Assembly (NCBI GenBank): GCA_035582835.1
Contig: JAYKAV010003066.1
Span: 1,484,122 to 1,548,121 of the forward strand
DNA: 64,000 nucleotides
Direction of reading: 5' to 3'
Source: Phoebastria nigripes
Lineage: Eukaryota; Chordata; Aves; Procellariiformes; Diomedeidae
Position 1 is the first letter of the stretch; each line of letters opens with the position of its first letter. The position numbers and the translations under genes were made by a program. The notes beneath the pieces are model-generated. The model saw only the letters and a program-made list of their open reading frames with translations, was not told where the DNA came from and ran no database searches. Of this stretch, positions 13,701-26,678 are shown piece after piece.

Positions 13701-16700
13701 GACACTGCCACAGAAGGAGTATTATATTATCTGTCCCACTGCTCAAGCCTTCAGTCTCGGCATTGTATAAGCACACTACTTTTTTACATTTATAAGCAGC
13801 AAGCGATTCCAGAGAAATTCCTGTTCCAGCTACAAAACTCAACAGACCCCAACTGTGTCATTACCTCACCGTGTTGGGGCAAGTCCTGCTCCTGCAGCTG
13901 CAGAGGGCCTCTGCCAGCTGCCCTGGGAGGGTCCAGCTGCCCTCCCCGGGAGCATGCACCCATTGCCACCGCAGCAGACATGGCCCCAGTCCCCCACGGC
14001 ACACAGCCGGCAGGGCGAGAGGGGGCTGTTGTTCCCTCTCACAGCAAAATCAGGATCAGGAGGGTGGCAGCAGGGCTGCGGCCGCTCTTCAGCATCTCTG
14101 AAAGCCCCAGAGGGAAGAAGAGACACGTGCCATGGGGGCACGGCTGGTCATTGCCGCTCGGAGGGCGCAGAGGGAACCTGGACCCATTAAGCTGGCACTG
14201 CAGATGCAGTGATGCAACCCACGTGCACTCCNATAGCGTTGCTGCACCGGCCGGATCCCACCCAAAGCAGTCTGCTGATCCCTAATGTTTATTTTTTTTC
14301 CTGCTAAATTTTTCCTGGTTTTGGAGGGAAAGTTAGGAGATTCCTTTTTCTGTTTGTTTAGCTAGGGTGTTTTTGACATTCAGAGATAGTATAAACAGGT
14401 TTTTGCCTTTGAACTCTGTAGTCTAGCAGAAGTAGTTGTTTCAACAAAATGAATTTTACCTTGCTGCCTGAATAAAATGTTTCTGAAGATTTCTGTCTCC
14501 CAGGAGTTGCTTGAATATGCTAGCTTTCATTTGGATAGAATACGTTGGATTAATAATATTCATAATTAATCTCTACAACCTCACCTAGGTAGAAGGACCT
14601 GATGCCTGTCCCACCAGTATGCCTTGACCTCGGCCTGAGGGGCAGATGAGACCATTTAACTGCATTCCCATCAGTTCCTCCCTGGTGAGATAACCAAGCT
14701 GCACCCTGCTTTGCTTCCATGGTGCAGAAGCGTGTCTGCCGGGAGCACAAGGAGAGCCCATCAGCCGGGTCCCTCTCTTGGCACAGCCGTTCATTCACAA
14801 AGGTCGGCGTAAACCTGGGCTGAACTGCGGCCAGGAGCAGGGATGGAAGTGCCCGTATCCCGTTACCAACCTCCTGAGCTGCTTAATCCCTTCAGCTGAA
14901 AGCTGACCTGCAACAGATGCTGTTTCAGCAGTTTCCAAGAGTCAGAGATGTCCAGGCGTGGTATATGCAACATAAAGGGCCAGTTTCTCAGCTGCTGTGA
15001 GTTGCCCCAGCTCTTCGGACACCATCAGCACTACACTGATTCATGCCATACATAGGATCAGGCCATAATTTTTTTAATTTGCCACAGCTCATGTTTCGCA
15101 TGACATGGAGGCAGATTTTTGAGTCAAGAGGCCTTTTGTTAACATATTCCTGAATATCTCAGTATCTGATGTGCCAAAATTGAAATGGCTCTTGCCTCTC
15201 ATTTCCTCTGGGCTGCCTTTTTACCAGCACCTTAGGCTTGATTTACACCTCTGTCAGTGGATAATGAGGCCCATCTGCCTGGGGATGTCAGGGCATCGTT
15301 CCTTTTGGAGACAGTTGCCACTCTGTTGTTGGTCAAGCATCTATTGACCACTGGACGCTGTGGTGAGTGACACGCTTTTCTTGGGGACACTTGTCTGAGC
15401 CTCTGGCACGGCTGTAGGATGCTTTCTGCGGCGCCTTACTGCCAGTGCCCAGGAGAAGACAGCCCCCCCCGTCTCAGATGCACATTCATATTTCTCCTGT
15501 CTTTATCTTGTTGGGCTTTTTAGCAGGAGGTGAATGCACCTTAATGCTCTAAGGTATGAAGATACCATCCTTAAAAGAGAGTCTGGCAGGAGGGTGCATG
15601 AGTAAAGTGGTGTTTATATTAATGGTCTTCCAATTAGCAAAAAGCAATCAAAGTTTTACTTGATTTTTACAAGCCTTCATTTGGGGTTCAGGGCTCATTC
15701 TCGCTGCAGGAGACCTAGAAAACGTGGCTTGCTTTGGCATTTCCGCAGCATTTTCTGGCACGTCTAGGATTTATGGCTGGTTTGATGAAGTTAAAGCTGG
15801 CACAGCTTTTCTGCGGGTGGAGCATTTGAACAGACAGGTTTATACAACTCTGAAGAACTGCATCAGACTGGAGCAGAACTTGATTTAAAGATAATCTGGG
15901 GAAGGTGGAGTGTTATGAGAGAAGAGAGAAAAATACATATAAAATAAATTCAAGCGCTAGATTAGATGCCTTCCTCGCTTTGCTACTTGTTCACACTCTT
16001 GGAGTCTCTGGCATCCCCTAAATAGAAGGCAGGCACTCTAAATCAAAGCAAATGTTTTCTCTGTCGTTTCTGACACAACTCGATGTTTCTGTAGGTGGGC
16101 TGGCAAATCAGGTAGGCTGTAACCATCCTCTCACCCACGGTGCTGTAGTCGAAGTTACTGCTGTAAGTGGTGGCTGCCTGTGCTTCAGAGGCATGGCATT
16201 GCCGAAAGGCGAGGGCGGCGTGGGGGGAGCGGAGCCCCGTGTCCTGCCTGGCTGCTGTGAGCTTGCTGTGTGAGATGAAACACCATGCTCACATCCACCT
16301 TCCCTTGATGGCTCAGATATCGTCACTGTCCAGACCTTCAGGGAAAACTGGAACAGTGCCATAACATTATTTCCAATGTAAACGGGAGCTCTTTAATTGT
16401 TGGCTGCGTGTCCCAGCTCAGGGTGAACATAAGCTTACTGGCGTTTGTTTATGAGTAACATCACGCTCTACCACGGCTTCTCTTCAATGAAGTTTTATTC
16501 ATACACTTTCTTGGTCATGGCAGGGAGAGTTTTCTGGTTTTCTGTGATTCACAGCAAGTGAACTTTATCTTTTTATTCATAAAATTCCCAAGTGATCAGA
16601 CATAAATGCCTCATTCCTGCCACTATCCTCCCCAAGAGGCTTGTGTGCCAAAAAAAGACTTGGAGTTGGCTGACAGTCATTTCCTGATTTGCAGCCGATC

Positions 16701-17736
16701 CAGATTTACTCAGCTACCAGCCACCCCCACGATGAGCATCGTTCATGTTGGAATGGGAGCAGGCTTACTCCTGGTTTTTTTCTTCTCTGCTATGGGTTTA
16801 AGCCTGCCAGGTGCTGAACCTTAATTCTTGCAGAAGCTATCAGTGAATTCTGACTTTTGTCATACAACTGGGTGATGATGTGACATCTGGATCTCCTACA
16901 TGCTGGAAGTGTTAACCCCTTTTGAACCTTAATCTGTAGCAGATGGCTATGACCCATGAATAAGGTTTATTTTTACTCCAATATATCAAGGAAAGGATCC
17001 AGAATGCTTTCTTCCCCTTACCTAAAAGATGTAGACACCCAAGTCCCAGAAAGTGATGAAGAACACCTTTGTTCCTCAAGTATCTAAATCTCCTTATGCA
17101 TCTCAGTGTTTGGCCTCAAACTTTCCAAGGTCCATAGGTGCAGGAGCATGCAGACAGCCCTGCTAGCCTGGGCTCTGGGTACCTAGCACCAACGCGTGTG
17201 CCACTGTAATGCAGAGAGAAGGCAAAGTCTGCCTTTCTCTTCCCAAATCCTGGGATGGGCCTGCTCCTTAGATGTGTTCAGAGCTCACAGATCTATTATA
17301 TAGAGGCCCAGGGAAAGGAGGTTGCCAGACTTGTTAAAAATAGCATAGCAATTATATAGCCATAGGTATCATCCTTGAAAGACCCAATCTGCTCTCCTGG
17401 TGGTTGTGCCACCAGTCTAGAGGACATCTATAAAAGCTTACACGTGCCTCCTGTTGAAGCTGGGGCACATTCAGCTAGACGAGGGTCAAAAGAAGATCAC
17501 CTGGAAGTAGCCTTATCCTAAGTGACTACTTTTGCCACATTGGTTGCAGAAGCAGTCTGCCCATTTTAAGGAAACTCAAGCCTGAAATGCTTAGCCAACA
17601 TGACATAGCAGTGTTACTGGTACTTGCAATGGCCAACATACTGTTTTATGGAGTTTTGTGATCATGCAAGAGTTTCAGTTCTCATTTTGTTTAAATGAAA
17701 CTTTGTAAACATTGTGTTTGCAGAAAAAAGCCTTAA
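10740..17736. other. Non-coding stretch with no gene recognised
   Basis: A mixture of AT-rich DNA and a GC-rich block at 13860-14280 that is open in several frames on both strands at once, which argues for composition rather than coding. No repeat family or exon was recognised. Confidence 0.65.
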
Positions 17737-17741
17737 GATGC
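17737..17741. repeat. Target-site duplication, left copy (GATGC)
   Basis: GATGC immediately precedes the LTR and is matched exactly after its other end at 18323-18327. Confidence 0.75.
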
Positions 17742-17867
17742 TGTTGTGGTTTAACCCCAGCCAGCAACTAAGCCCCACACAGCCGCTCACTCACTCCCCC
17801 CTGGTGGGATGGGGGAGAGAATCAGAAGAGTGAAAGTGAGAAAACTCGTGGGTTGAGGTAAAGACAG

Positions 17868-17873
17868 TTTAAT
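17868..17873 (-). terminator. LTR poly(A) signal ATTAAA
   Basis: TTTAAT on the plus strand reads ATTAAA on the minus strand, 126 bases before the minus-strand end of the LTR, in the expected order after the CRE and TATA-like box. It is the common variant of AATAAA. Confidence 0.5.
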
Positions 17874-18057
17874 AGGTAAAGCAAAAGCCACACCCGCAAG
17901 CAAAGCAAAACAAGGAATTCATTCACCACTTCCCATCAGCAGGCAGGTGTTCAGCCATCTCCAGGAAAGCAGGGCTCCATCACGTGTAATGGTTACNTGG
18001 GAAGACAAACACCATCACTCTGAACGTCCCCCCTTCCTTCTTCTTCCCTCAGCTTTA

Positions 18058-18065
18058 TGACGTCA
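18058..18065. promoter_or_regulatory. CRE/ATF site in the LTR U3 region
   Basis: A perfect palindromic TGACGTCA lies just upstream (minus strand) of a CATAAA box within the LTR. This is the consensus for CREB/ATF dimers (established knowledge). Whether the LTR still drives antisense transcription in this bird is unknown. Confidence 0.55.
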
Positions 18066-18322
18066 TATGGTATGGAATATCCCTTTGGTCAGTTGGGTTC
18101 AGCTGTCCCAGCTGTGTCCCCTCCCAACATCTTGTGCCCCCCCAGCCTCCTCGCTGGTGGGGTGGGGTGAGACGCAGAAAAGGCCTTGACTGTGTAAGCA
18201 CTGCTCAGCAGTAACGAAAACATCCCTGTGTTATCAACACTGTTTCCAGCACAAATCCAAAACATAGCCCCATACCAGCTACTATAAAGAAAATTAACTC
18301 TGTCCCAGCCAAAACCAGCACT

Positions 18323-18327
18323 GATGC
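18323..18327. repeat. Target-site duplication, right copy (GATGC)
   Basis: Right-hand copy of the 5-base duplication made when the retrovirus inserted. Confidence 0.75.
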
Positions 18328-18831
18328 AAACCCTGAAGAGTTGCCTGCCAATAGGCAAACAAAAATAACTATTACATAATTATTTTTTAAATCCCAATAT
18401 TTTTTTCAGCTTGCCTTGTGTTTTATTATTGCTTGGGTGCAGCAAGTGCCGAAAAAAGGATGCACAGCTGATTAAAGTAACCTTGAATTATGTGCTGAGT
18501 TTGATAGTAGGGACATAGGTCCTGTTTCTTTATGTATCTGCAGATCCAGATCGTACCTGTGCTGCTGTGAACTGGCCTGTGTCGGTACAGACACTAAAAC
18601 AGACATGCTGAAAAACCTGCACAGTTCTCCTGATCTCCAGCAGAATTGCACAGAGGAGGAGTTTGGTGTAGTGATGTGAGGGAGGCTGCATTGTGTCAGT
18701 CATTTGAGCAATTGGCCCCTGGTCTTATCCTTAGCACATACTTAACACATCTTGCCAAATTATGCGGTTGCTTAGTAATGTGAACAAATATCCCCTGGAG
18801 ATTCAATAACCAAACTCATTATCACTTGTCA

Positions 18832-18900
18832 TGTAGGCCAGGAACTGAATCCAGATCTCCAGGAGTGAATGACTGGTGTGTTAACCTAGTCTCCTACTGC
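18832..18900 (-). repeat. tRNA-derived SINE-like fragment (ancient)
   Basis: On the minus strand the segment reads GGAGATCTGGATTCAGTTCC followed by TGGCC. This closely resembles the B-box region of old tRNA-derived SINEs of amniotes, in which GAGATCTGGGTTCAATTCC is typical (from memory). A degenerate A-box-like GTTAACACACCAGT lies upstream of it. No poly(A) or tail is visible and it is not a functional tRNA. Confidence 0.42.
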
Positions 18901-21900
18901 TAAAATAGCAGAATGAATATGTGCAAAGTCAGCTCCATGCAGTGGGTAAAAATATGCCCTCAGTAAAAACACAGAGAAGCTCTATTAAAAATTATTCTCA
19001 TTACATAGATTCCATTATCTGAAATAAGGGGGGAATTTAGCATTTGTTAATGCTTTGAAGAGAGACATAAATTAAGACTGATTTTTTAAAAATTATTTAT
19101 TTTTTATCTTGCAAACTAAGCAATATAGTTGTTCTGGTTTAGCGTTGCAGAGGAAGAGGCTGTTGCCTGTGTCATCTTTTGCACTTCAGGAGGCCACTAA
19201 ATCCCTTTGAAAACAGGATCTCGTTCCAGTGTTACTTGTGGATGCTGTTAGGTGGGTCTACAGCACTCACCACAGCTCTGTGCAGAGGTACCTCAGCTTG
19301 CTCCAGACAGGCTAGTTTGCCGCAGTATAGCCACACCAGCGGGGCTCATCACAACGGTGCGGACACCTCCCCAGGATCCGAGCTCGTACCCCGGTCAGAA
19401 ACATGCTGTGCTGGAGGGACATACCGGCTCCTCTGGGATTAGCTAGATGGCACTGCATTGTGCACACCATAAATCCGTGACCTGAAATTTTTGCGAAGTA
19501 CCCTACTCTGTCTCCTGCTCATCAGCAGGTTCCTTCTGGTTCATCAGGAAAATGCAGAGAGTCAGCCAGTTTGCTTAACAATGATTTTGGCAGTGAATCC
19601 AATATTTGTAGATCTGCGTACTGAATACATATGCTGTTGGCTATAAAGATACCACATTTTTCACTCATAAGCAATCCCAGCTGCATATATGGTTTTTGGA
19701 CTTTTTTAAAAATTTTATTCTGGAGTAAATTTCAGACCAGCTGCTCAGCATACAAATGCAAGTTGGTTTAATTCATGTAGATAATGTATGCATATCAGAC
19801 ATCGAGGGTGTGTGTACATTCGTAATGATGGAAGTTCAGAGGAGATGCGGAGATTGATAATTTGCCTGAACAAGGTCAATACTGGCAAACAGGGAAGGGA
19901 ACATCTTAAGCTGCTGTTGCCCTTTCATGTAATATCTGCTCAAGGGTAAAATGGGCTTGATCTCCCTTAAGCAGCATTTCCTGTCACTTCCTCTGGACAT
20001 CATTAACACAGATTAATTGTTTTCTAGAGTTCAGTCTACAGGATCTTTCCACTGTCATCGGCACTTTTCAGCTTCTACTGAAATTACCTTGTCTGAAAGC
20101 AAGTTTGCAAAGTTTCTTGCAATTTACATGTTAAAATAGCCAACAACTGTTATAATGGAGATCAAACTGAGGGGATAACATCTTCTCAGTGCAATGTTTT
20201 GGAACTGGGTTTGTTTTTTCCCCCTTTTTGTTCTATTGAGAAATTTATATTTTGCAACTATTGAACACATAATGTCTTATTTCCTACCTGTGTGAGAAGA
20301 CATTGATCTAGTAGCTACAGGATCTCACTAGCTGAACAGTCCTCCTATCTATCTGGGGACTTTTACAGTTATCAGGTTCTTGCAGGGGTAATGGTATGTT
20401 TAGTGCTTTCGAAGTAGGAATCATTAGGTATTTGCTACACTGGTATGCCCAAAGGGATTTTAAAGCTACTGTCCCACTGCATCATGCTAACATTGCCTTT
20501 AACTCATGCTGCAGGACTTTTGCAGGCTGTGTGAAAAAGCTTCTATGGGGGGGGTCGGCATTCTTGCAAGGATTGGGCATTGGCCGCATCCAGAGCCAGG
20601 ACACAGGTCAGGGTGCTCTGGGGCTCAGAGTCGTACCAAGTGTCTGCTTGGCGTGTCCTTACCATGTGCTCCAGCTTGCCTCAGTCTTTAGATTTGTGGT
20701 CAGAAAGAAGCCTTCTCCTCCACTCAGGTTGCAAAGTACTTTGGTGATGTGTTTTTTAATCCTTCTTGGTACCTAGCATCTCATGTGGTGTGCAAGCCCT
20801 CTTACCAAGCTTTGCTGAAGTCCCTTTCTTCATCAGGAGCAGGACATTGGCAGTGCTTCTGCTCTCTCCTGCTCTCTTCATTTACCGCGTGAGAGTTACA
20901 GCTTCTGGTCATTCCTACTTGATGTTAAGTTCATGAGAGAGCTTTGAGAGGTGCTTTGTTGCCCATGGTGAACTGGAGCATGTAGAAAAAATGTCTGAGA
21001 ACCTGAGGACTATATATCTATCGCAATGTCTCTTGTTGATTGCAGAGGACTAGACCAAGCAGTCATGTGAGAGTCCAGTGGTCTCAAAGGGGTCTCTGTC
21101 CATGATTTCTTGACTTTCTCATGCTTGCCCAGATTCTGGATTTGGTCATACTTGCTTTGTTCCAGCCTGTACCACTAGGCAATTACAGTTGAGTTATTGT
21201 TGTTCTGTAATGGACTTATGCATAATTTCTGAGCACAGACATATTCTTTCAAGTTCTGACTCCATAGAAACATTCAAACCAGGATGTGGACAATTCCTTA
21301 GTTGAGGTTCTGGCGGGCAGGGGGCATGAGGTGGTGAAAAGAAAGCACTGGCATCGTATGGAAATTAAATTCCCTTCCTTTGAAATTCAGCACAGTAATT
21401 CCCATCTGCTCAAGTGAGCGATCCAGCACTCATTCTCAGACTTGGAGCTATCACTTACTGTCATACTGAAGCTGTGGTCTGAGGGTAGGGCTGAGCCTAT
21501 AGGGCCCCTCTGGGGGCTGCTGCTGAAAAAAGGTTGTGGTTCCCATCTGAGCCCTCCCATCGGGTGTGCGGTCCCACCGCCTTCCTTGTGCAGCACATTG
21601 TGCTCATCTCACAGTCTGAGGAGTCAGCTCAGGGAGCTAAACCCACAGACACATTAAGCAGCAGAGACTGCCTGAAGACAGGCTCAGCCGTATCATAAAA
21701 CCACACCCTTGGCCAGTTCTTTCTCAAGCTCTTTCCTCTAGGTCCCATTGCTGAGAGAGTCAAGGGGGTTGCAGCTTTCTCCAACAGCTCAACAAAGGGG
21801 GGATGTCTCAGAAGGAGCCCACTTGCCCCAATTGCTTGCTGCTATTTCACAAAATGTACTTGCAAACCTTTAGTCTTCGGAGATATGCTGAGATCACATG

Positions 21901-24381
21901 ACACATATAACTATGAATAGCTTTTTGGAGGTGGTATGATGGAATAATTAAGCATAATGAGGAGGGAAACAAAGCTTAATTGGGTTTGATGTCATGGAAA
22001 TACAGGATGTAGTCTTTTTCAGGGTACGTTTATATTTTTTCCAAGCAATACGTAACTCCGTACTTCACCCCAGAAGCTCAACATTGTCATGCCTGTTTTG
22101 CAGGTATCTCACTCCCATCCCAGAATCCACTGTCCTAAAATGGTCACCTAAGCTTATCTCACAGTGAAAAGAGTTAGGGCAGGCTGGGATCCTGAAGTGT
22201 TAGCCTGCTGAAGGAGGGGAGAGGTGAAGCCAGCGTGCTGAGTCAGCTGTTAGGAAAGTGTTGAGGATGGGAGTATGTCTTACTTCTGCCCCTCTCAGGG
22301 GCTGAAGTCTCTTCTTCCTTTTGAGAGATATGCCCTAATCCTTTCCTGAAGTTAAGTGTCTAAAATATGTCTTTGAAAAGCAAAATGCTCTTCAGTTTTA
22401 TAACATGGCCAAAGGAAAAGCCGGTGCTCCTATTTTATACAATATCCCAGTGATTATAGCTTTAGCCCAGGGTAGAGGCACAGGAGTTCAGTTCTATTTT
22501 GAAGGGATTCAAAACCATACAGAAGATTAATAAGTAATAAAAATGTATACACCAACACTATTTTGCTTTGTTGTTAAGTCTTTTTCTGTTGCTAATACGC
22601 AGTGTATCTAATTGTAAGCCATTTCTTTATCAGCAGTGAAAACTATTGCAGTAAAAACAGTTTATTCCACCAAGTTAGACAGTTGCCTTCTTAAACCTGA
22701 AAAAGAAATGCCCAGGCATCCCATTATTATTGGTTTGAATTATTTATAGCATGTAGCATTTTATAAGACATTCAAAAAGCAAATGCATCCCATATTTTAA
22801 ATATTACTAGGTGGTAAAAATGCACGCAATGCAGTATAGGATTGCTATCATAGCATTTCCCCTGGTGTCACTTGCCACGGAACTTGACTGTGCTGCCACA
22901 ACAGTGACAATCAGGAGTACTGTCATTATGGTCAGTGGGGGAGCTCTTGATTTATTTACATTCATGTAAGCAAAGTCAGAAGCAGGCCTTGGAAAACGTT
23001 AAGGTCATTGTATCTAGCAGGGTGTAGCTGCAGTTTTCAAAATTACTGTATGGTTTTGCAAGATAGTGTTTATGAGCTAGCTTTATATGAATAGCAAATA
23101 TATGTGAAATATTTTCCCCTTTGAGGTTTACAGCCCCATATTTTCTTACAGAAAAACAGGAGTATTAGCTTTGTTGCACAGCTTTGTTGATGTCAGATGC
23201 AGGTGCTGATGATGCAGATGTGTAACTAACTGGGGCAAGATTTCAGTGCTGGTTGCTTCCCCTGGCCATTTGGGTCCTGAGATTTCTGACAGTGAAGCTG
23301 AGCAACAGCTCAAAAATTGTACCTGAAGTCAGGCAGTTTTGCCCAGGAATCAAGAGAGACCAGACAGCTGGGAGGGAGACAGTGGGTAGGGATGGGTAGG
23401 AGTAGTGCTGAGACTCACCTACCCGTGCCCTTTCCTCCAAAACCTCTGAGCATCAGCCGCCCCCGGAGGAAGCCATCTCTGGCTACGCCTGGACCACAAG
23501 GGGAAGGGAAGGCGTGCAAGCGGCATTGAGCACGCCAAGCTGCTCCCATGTGCCCTGTCTGACCCATGCCGACAGGTTGGTGAGCACCAAGGCCATATCC
23601 TACGGCACGGCACGTGCAGGACTGTGGCTCCTAAAAACTCTGCAGCTGAGCACGTCAGCGGCTTTGACTGTGCTCTGTGGAAACACATCCACGGATGATA
23701 GAGGAATATGTCAAATATGTCAATAATACGTCAGGGTATGATTGAGAGCGTAAGTCCTTTGATGCTCTTCACCTTGCAGAAGAGTCAATCCTCAAAAGAA
23801 GTGAGCTGGCTGTAGCAGCAGAGACCTTGATACCCAGACAGCAGGGCTGCTGCTTCATCACTCACATACATCCTTGCAGATTATGCTGGGTTTTTTCTAG
23901 CTGTTTGGTTTTTTTTCTTGTACTTCATTAGCACCAGTGCTTAACATTGGGTACTACATACTCCAGGTTAGCCAGAAATTCAAACACTTAGGTCATTAAT
24001 ATCAATGTCTATGTCAGAGGGCTAGTTACATCTCAAGCCTTTTTTTTGCCTTTCCTAAAGACATTTTTCACCCAGATCAACAACTGGTGATTATCCAGTC
24101 TAAATCAGGATCCTATTATGTGGGGTAGAGGAGATTCTTTTGACTACTGCTGAAATGTATGTAATAATAATAGCCATGGAGAGGAGTGAAATGTAGCATG
24201 AGCATCCTGTGTGTGGCCTTTTAATTAGAAACCATGCAGAGTTCGAAATCCGAGGTGCTTCCAAACATGTGTAGCGTTCATTTTAATCATTCCTCAGAGT
24301 GCAGGAGGAAGCATCAATTAAATTCAGCACGAGAGAAACTCCTGGGAGAGGGTGCAGGAAATGAATTTTTTTAGTAGGAGA

Positions 24382-24420
<39 letters not shown>
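24382..24420. repeat. (ATG)13 trinucleotide microsatellite
   Basis: Thirteen uninterrupted ATG units. Pure tracts of this length are usually polymorphic in length. Confidence 0.97.
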
Positions 24421-24689
24421 CACAGGGACAGCACTTTGAGAGCATTAACCTGAAAAGGCACCAAGGAGCCCCATAGTATATCAGCAAGCAGCCAAAGCAC
24501 TGAAAGATCCTTAAGGCATAACTTTGACCCATATTCTGTAGATAATCAACTTTCCTCTCCCCAAAGGGGTTTCAGGAGAATGACATAAAAGCGTGATTTG
24601 CATTATGAAGCCTTGTGTCTTCCTTGATGTTTTCCTTGCCTGCTCCAACTACCGTTGCTTCCTAACATCAAAACGCACGGAGGTTTGCT

Positions 24690-24880
24690 CCAGCTGGGGG
24701 NAGAAGCTGAACAGCTCCTAATAGGAGCCTGGCGCGCTGGCGGGGGGGACCTTTCTCACCGCGGAGGAGACGAGGAGTGTGAGATGCTCTTTGACCTCCT
24801 CGGTACGGCGAGGCTGTGGGAGGCACGGGGCAGCCCTCTCCTCNGACCGCCCGGCTCTCCTCAAAGCCTGAGCTGATTAA
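24690..24880. other. Small CpG-rich patch
   Basis: The segment contains clustered CpGs (GGCGCGCTGGCGGGGG, CACCGCGGAGGAGACG, CGGTACGGCGAGG, GACCGCCCGG) in otherwise CpG-poor DNA. It is shorter than a usual CpG island. A 73-codon open frame covers it on the plus strand, but it has no recognisable domain and no convincing splice site. Confidence 0.45.
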
Positions 24881-26661
24881 ATCCCTTCTGGCAGTCAGCT
24901 GGCTAACGTGCGGGAAGGTGCCAGTCTGTCCTGTCAGCGGGACTGAGGCTTGAAAGTGATTCCTAATCATCTTTGTGAAGAGGGTGCGTGTCAATAAATT
25001 GTAGCTAGCGGGTCATTTTGGGTCGAGGGAGCTGGATGGGAGGGCAAAGCGGAGGCAGGGTGTGGGGAGGCAGGGAGCCTGCAGCCCCACCAGGGAGAGG
25101 GCAGGCATCCCAAAAAAGAAGGTCCTCTTTTGGGGAAAATAACCACAGTGGCACTTTTGATAAAAAGACCTGAAACACTGTGATTTAAAAAACATGGATT
25201 TTTCATTTTTAATGGATACCAGATATTTTAATATTACTAATCGCAGCAAATGGGGGGAAAATAATCTCTCTAAATTCCTGGCGAGTAGGTTGGCGCATTC
25301 ATTTCTTCAGACTTCAAGAGCACGGAGAGCCCCAATGTGCTCTCACTTGAGAAGGTCCCCGACAGCGAAGGGACGAGGAGGCTGCTCACACGGCGCAGAT
25401 GTGGATGAGCTAACTCCTCTCACGCTGACATTTTGAGCCAAGAATATTTCAGCGTTAGCATCTCCTAATGCAGTTTCATCTCGCTGGCTATAAAGCCTGT
25501 CCTGGTGCAAAGGAAATCTCTGTGATTTTCATGTAACTATGAGAAAAGAGCCATAGCCATTTTTGTGTAACAGGATTTGTGTGGGCTGTTGGTAAGGGCA
25601 CGCTGCTGATAAATAAGGTTCAGTTGTAAATATTCTCTGGTGACATGGGAATTTATCCACCTATTGAAGTTTACAACTGAGCTACCGAGGAAACATGTTC
25701 TTTAGCTCCACTGTGTATGCAGCCCACAGTGCATTTATCAAACACCCTATCAGTTCAGGGAAGGCACAGTTCAGGTAATACAGTATTTATGAAACTGTTA
25801 ATACCACCTCAGAAAGTTCTCATAGAGTATGCTTTTTAAAGCTGCCTTATGAAAACTTTGGACAAGGGGAAAGCAGAGGATATATTTACAGTTTAATAGT
25901 GCAGGGCTCTGCTCTGTGGTCACGTGCAGTGAGGAAGACACAACAGAAAGAGGTGCTTCCTAGGCACTGCACTTATTTATCATAAAGCATACAGTAAAAG
26001 CAGTGTAAGCAAATCAAACGCTGCCTTTTGCAGAAGTGTTAGGGTTTAAATAGGAATTTTGGATCCTCCCCTTCATCAGAAATAAGAATTAAGGCTGCCT
26101 TCTCATCATTCAGCCATCCCAGTTTACAAGGCTCTCTGCCACCATCACTGTTAGGCAGGCAGGCTCTTAGCATGGGCACTTTTTCACCCTGTTCCCATAT
26201 CAGATGGTCTTCATCGTCATTTGTCTTCTACTGCCTCTCCCATACTCCCTGGAAACCCTGGAAGTGGCCCTGCTTGCTCCCCTGTAAAACCATCCCTGTT
26301 TCACCCTTCAAACCTTGCAATACTCTGACACCCTCAGAGACTCCTCAGCTCCTCAGCAAATGCAGGTTTCTGTATGGAGGGATGATCCCAACAGGGTCCT
26401 TGAACAATCCTATGTCACCTCAGAAAGATAAATAAAAAAATTCCTTCATTTTAAATTTTTTCTGGGTTGTTTTGTTTGGATGCTGGATCCTGTGAGCTGA
26501 GGCTGCCAAAGTGGCTTGTGTTGTTTCAGCCACTGATTTTCTTGATTCTTGGTGATTGAAATGATGGGAGAAGCTTTTGCGCAACCTTTAAGTTAACGTT
26601 TGCGTGAAGGGAGGGAGGAAGAGAGGAGAAAGATTTTCCTGGTGTGCATTTATTTATGTTT

Positions 26662-26678
26662 AAAAAAAAAAAAAAAAA
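26662..26678. repeat. Poly(A), 17 bases
   Basis: A homopolymer of A after TTATTTATGTTT. On the minus strand it accounts for the polyphenylalanine run in a spurious 174-codon open frame. Confidence 0.95.

Larger units (their letters stand above)
17742..18322 (-). mobile_element. Avian endogenous retrovirus solo LTR, antisense to SH3RF3
   Basis: A 581-base element running from TGTTGTGGTTTAACCCC to CAAAACCAGCACT-like sequence, flanked on both sides by the 5-base direct repeat GATGC (17737-17741 and 18323-18327), the signature of integration. I recognise it as a common bird LTR. Read on the minus strand it carries a palindromic TGACGTCA CRE/ATF site (18058-18065), a CATAAA box just downstream, and an ATTAAA poly(A) signal (18868-equivalent position 17868-17873), which sets its orientation as minus. 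The minus-strand 5' end reads AGTGCTGG where TGTGCTGG would be expected, so the outermost base of one terminus appears mutated. No gag, pol or env sequence lies next to it, so it is a solo LTR formed by recombination. A 5-base duplication favours a class III (ERVL-like) integrase, but I do not assign a family name. Confidence 0.87.

Noticed and set aside
13668..14285. A 205-codon plus-strand open frame, with further open frames on both strands at 13790-14190.
   Set aside because: The block is GC-rich and open in several frames at once, with no domain, no splice context and no sensible amino acid pattern. Composition explains it.
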